DNA of 64,000 nt from contig OX328123.1 of assembly GCA_946811695.1 (NCBI GenBank), positions 17,326,213 through 17,390,212 of the forward strand, given 5' to 3'. This DNA is from Gonocerus acuteangulatus. Lineage: Eukaryota > Arthropoda > Insecta > Hemiptera > Coreidae. Position 1 is the first letter of the stretch; each line of letters opens with the position of its first letter. Below the pieces are notes generated by a model. That model saw only the letters and a list, made by a program, of their open reading frames with translations, ran no database searches and was not told the DNA's origin. The position numbers were made by a program, and so were the translations under genes. Shown in pieces: positions 61,923-64,000 of this stretch.

Positions 61923-62162
61923 AAATTGATTGGCGGTCTATCAAAATAGTAAAAAGTGTACATTTGTATTTGATTTTTTTTTTTCAGTTTAAAATGCATC
62001 TAGGACCTTTATATTGCGGAAAGTAAATGATGATAATACATAATCAACCCGCCAAATTTAAATCGGTTAAATATTTCTTGTATAGTAATTTTGCAATTGA
62101 GGTAACAGAGAAAAAATTATTTTTTTATTATATATTGATGTTTTCACTTTTATTATTATCCC

Positions 62163-63045
62163 TTCCAACGGAACATCCGTCTCCCAGATAGGTATAGTTT
62201 AAAAAAGTAACCATATGTATGGTTGTATGGTGTTAAGGCTGGCGTGGCTTAGAGTTTGCTCAGTTTACACCTTACCCTGCACGGACATCGCGGTAGTTTA
62301 GCCAAAATCCGTCTCTCGAGTAGGTAAGAGAGGTTTTTCTCAAAGACACTCCGTCTATAAGACGGATGTTCCTACTAGCGTACGTTCCGAGTAGCCGCCT
62401 GCTAGACGGCACACTTACGCAGAACTTCAAGCAATGCGTACTAAAATAAAAGATTAGGATTCAGTAGCGTACAAAAACACTTTTTTTTTTTTTACTGATT
62501 ATAATTTTTCGTAAGTCTACATTTTTGTAACTTTTTACTAGTCTATTACTATTGTACTTTTTTTTCTAGTCTAATTCTTCGAGTTTTGACTTTTTCTATT
62601 TTTTCTCTCGGCAATTTTTTACGAGTTTACATTTTCGTAACATTTTATTAGTCTACATTTTCAAAAATATTTAATACTCTATTATTTTTGTATTTTTCAT
62701 TTTGTAACTTTTTTCTCGTTTTAATTTTTTACTAAATTTGTAAATTTGACTGAGCGGTAATAAAAGTAAAGAAAAGAAAAAAAAAAGAAAGAAAAAAAGA
62801 CTGCATAGGCGGAAATAATTTGGGTTTCCTATACACACTTTTCATAATTTTAACGAAATTCAGAAATAAATATTTTTGTCTTGTAGCATTTCCTTTAACA
62901 AACAAAACTACGTGCCAATTATTACATAAATGATAAGTGACTTAAAAATAATTATTAGGGTGCTGACAATGTGGAAAACAAGGTAGCCGTCTCAGAGACG
63001 GATGTTCCTACTAATAGAAGAAAAAAAGATATTCCGCTGGAAGAG
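62163..63045. mobile_element. possible piggyBac-like inverted-repeat element
   Basis: The left end CTTCCAACGGAACATCCGTC and the inverse right end CTCTTCCAGCGGAATATC...AACATCCGTCTC form imperfect inverted repeats. TTAA lies at the right flank (63049 region) and TTAT at the left. CGTCTC/GAGACGG and CGGATGTTCC motifs recur inside at 62310-62385 and 62975-63010. No transposase. Superfamily is tentative. Confidence 0.35.
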
Positions 63046-63594
63046 TTAAACAACATATTAGGGAATTTCATTAAAAACTGTTCATGTCTTTAGAACGTCT
63101 CTATGGTTTATACTTTCCGAGTTGTGATATTTGTTTCGTTTTTTTTTTATATGTGAAGAAAAGGTTCCAGGAATTTGTCGATTTTCGCATGGCTATATTA
63201 TTGGTATTTAAGTAGTTTGGAAGATATTCCTCCAAATCTTAGCGTGCCCCCCTCAAAATCTAACTCCGCCAGGTCTAAACTCGCAAACGAGCCTGTTTAA
63301 CTCATGTTGTATTGAGAGTTAGCAAGAGTGAGAAATTGAACTCTTTTATTGCATTCTCCTTTGCAGCGAGTAATTGGCTGAGTGGAGAAGCGAGTTTAAT
63401 GATTCGCTGATATTTATCCTGACTAGGAGTTTTAAACACAACCAGCCATGCAAGGTACTCATTAGAAATCCACAGCAATGGACTTGAACATTAGCAAGCT
63501 CCTGGAATAACCACAATCCACTCGATGCGTTAGTGTAATCCATTAGTAAGACACATTAAATCGTCGCTTAATTACACAGTTTACATTAAAGAAA
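63046..63594. other. no gene seen
   Basis: No family recognised; reverse frame 63346-63543 (65 aa) has no support. Confidence 0.45.
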
Positions 63595-63727
63595 TCCGAC
63601 TTGCAGGAACTGCGTCATCTTAGCGCGTTTCCGTTCTTATAAATAGTCTCGTTTGGAAAGCTTCGAATAGAAACTTGATGTTCAGTCTTAACCTTTCGTG
63701 AAAAATGTTAACACATGTTAAATAAAA
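63595..63727 (+). mobile_element. HINE-B 5' fragment
   Basis: TCCGACTTGCAGGAACTGCG and CTTAGCGCGTTTCCGTTC; it stops after about 130 bp where an intact HINE-A head begins. Confidence 0.7.
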
Positions 63728-64000
63728 GTCCGTCACGCAGGAGCTGCATAACTAAGCACTTTCCTCAGAATTGGGTAGTGTCGAGTGCGTTCCTAAATAA
63801 TTTGCTTAAAATAACCTATATTGATAAATAAAATAAAAACTTAAATAACACCTGTTTCAATTCAGACATAGTACAAAGTAAATCCCCCCGTTCCGATAGA
63901 TCGATTTAGTTCATTTTTACAACACTTCTTCCTTATTAGATACCCAGGACTTATACCGCGTTTCGTTACAATACAGCAGAAATTACGACCGGTATGAGCG
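63728..64000 (+). mobile_element. HINE-A copy, cut by the window edge
   Basis: GTCCGTCACGCAGGAGCTGC, CTAAGCACTTTCCTCAG and the start of the first 140-bp unit (GATCGATTTAGTTCATTTT). Close in sequence to the copy at 22735. The remainder lies beyond 64000. Confidence 0.85.

Noticed and set aside
62163..63045. Confident piggyBac assignment
   Set aside because: Inverted repeats are imperfect and the TTAA flank is intact on one side only; kept as a low-confidence feature.

Overview
This window reads as a gene-poor, repeat-packed piece of an arthropod (most likely insect) nuclear genome. It is strongly AT-rich and full of (TA)n, poly-A and poly-T tracts. I find no convincing host protein-coding gene; every coding segment I can name belongs to a transposable element. 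The species cannot be determined from what I see. The arthropod call rests on the type of retroelement (gypsy/errantivirus-like provirus), mariner, pogo and hAT relics, jockey-like and I/LOA-like LINEs, and Helentron-type non-autonomous elements.

Layout. 1-4.5 kb: a mariner 5' remnant whose coding DNA was amplified into a 105-bp tandem array, then a decayed HINE-like element split by a jockey insertion. 4.5-8.7 kb: a long-inverted-repeat element (TACAGGG ends) carrying a 3.1-kb HINE in one arm. 8.8-11.5 kb: GC-rich minisatellites and two HINE copies in tandem. 12.5-13.6 kb: a palindromic hAT-type element with a perfect 8-bp target duplication. 14-19 kb: more HINEs, an 8-bp-TSD MITE and a 61-bp satellite. 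20-30 kb: a pogo/Tigger remnant inside a (TA)n tract, jockey 3' ends, a tRNA-derived SINE, HINEs, and a second pogo-like element. 30-39 kb: a TACAGGG-ended transposon with a decayed transposase and a HINE in each terminal repeat, then a second mariner relic with a 28-bp array. 39-47 kb: SINEs, LINE fragments and a 17-bp satellite that appears to have grown out of jockey coding DNA. 47.2-53.6 kb: an almost complete gypsy/errantivirus-like provirus (LTR, PBS, gag, -1 frameshift site, pol, env, LTR) with several breaks. 54-64 kb: SINEs, including one derived from 5S rRNA, a 340-bp-arm palindrome, a decayed LINE split by a 44-bp satellite and a SINE, and more HINE ends.

The unifying theme is two families of HINE-like elements (non-autonomous Helentron relatives), called HINE-A and HINE-B here. 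Both start with GTCCG, carry a subterminal inverted repeat (CTAAGCACTTTCC or TTAGCGCGGTT), often contain a (TA)n block, and end in a hairpin followed by CTAA in an A-rich target. Two copies sit inside terminal repeats whose opposite arms preserve the uninterrupted sequence, giving internal empty-site controls.

A second theme is modular SINEs: tRNA-like and 5S-rRNA-like heads joined to a common GGCGCTAATGG tail. A third is the birth of tandem arrays from transposon sequence. All calls come from reading the sequence by eye, without database searches, so family assignments rest on motifs and architecture.
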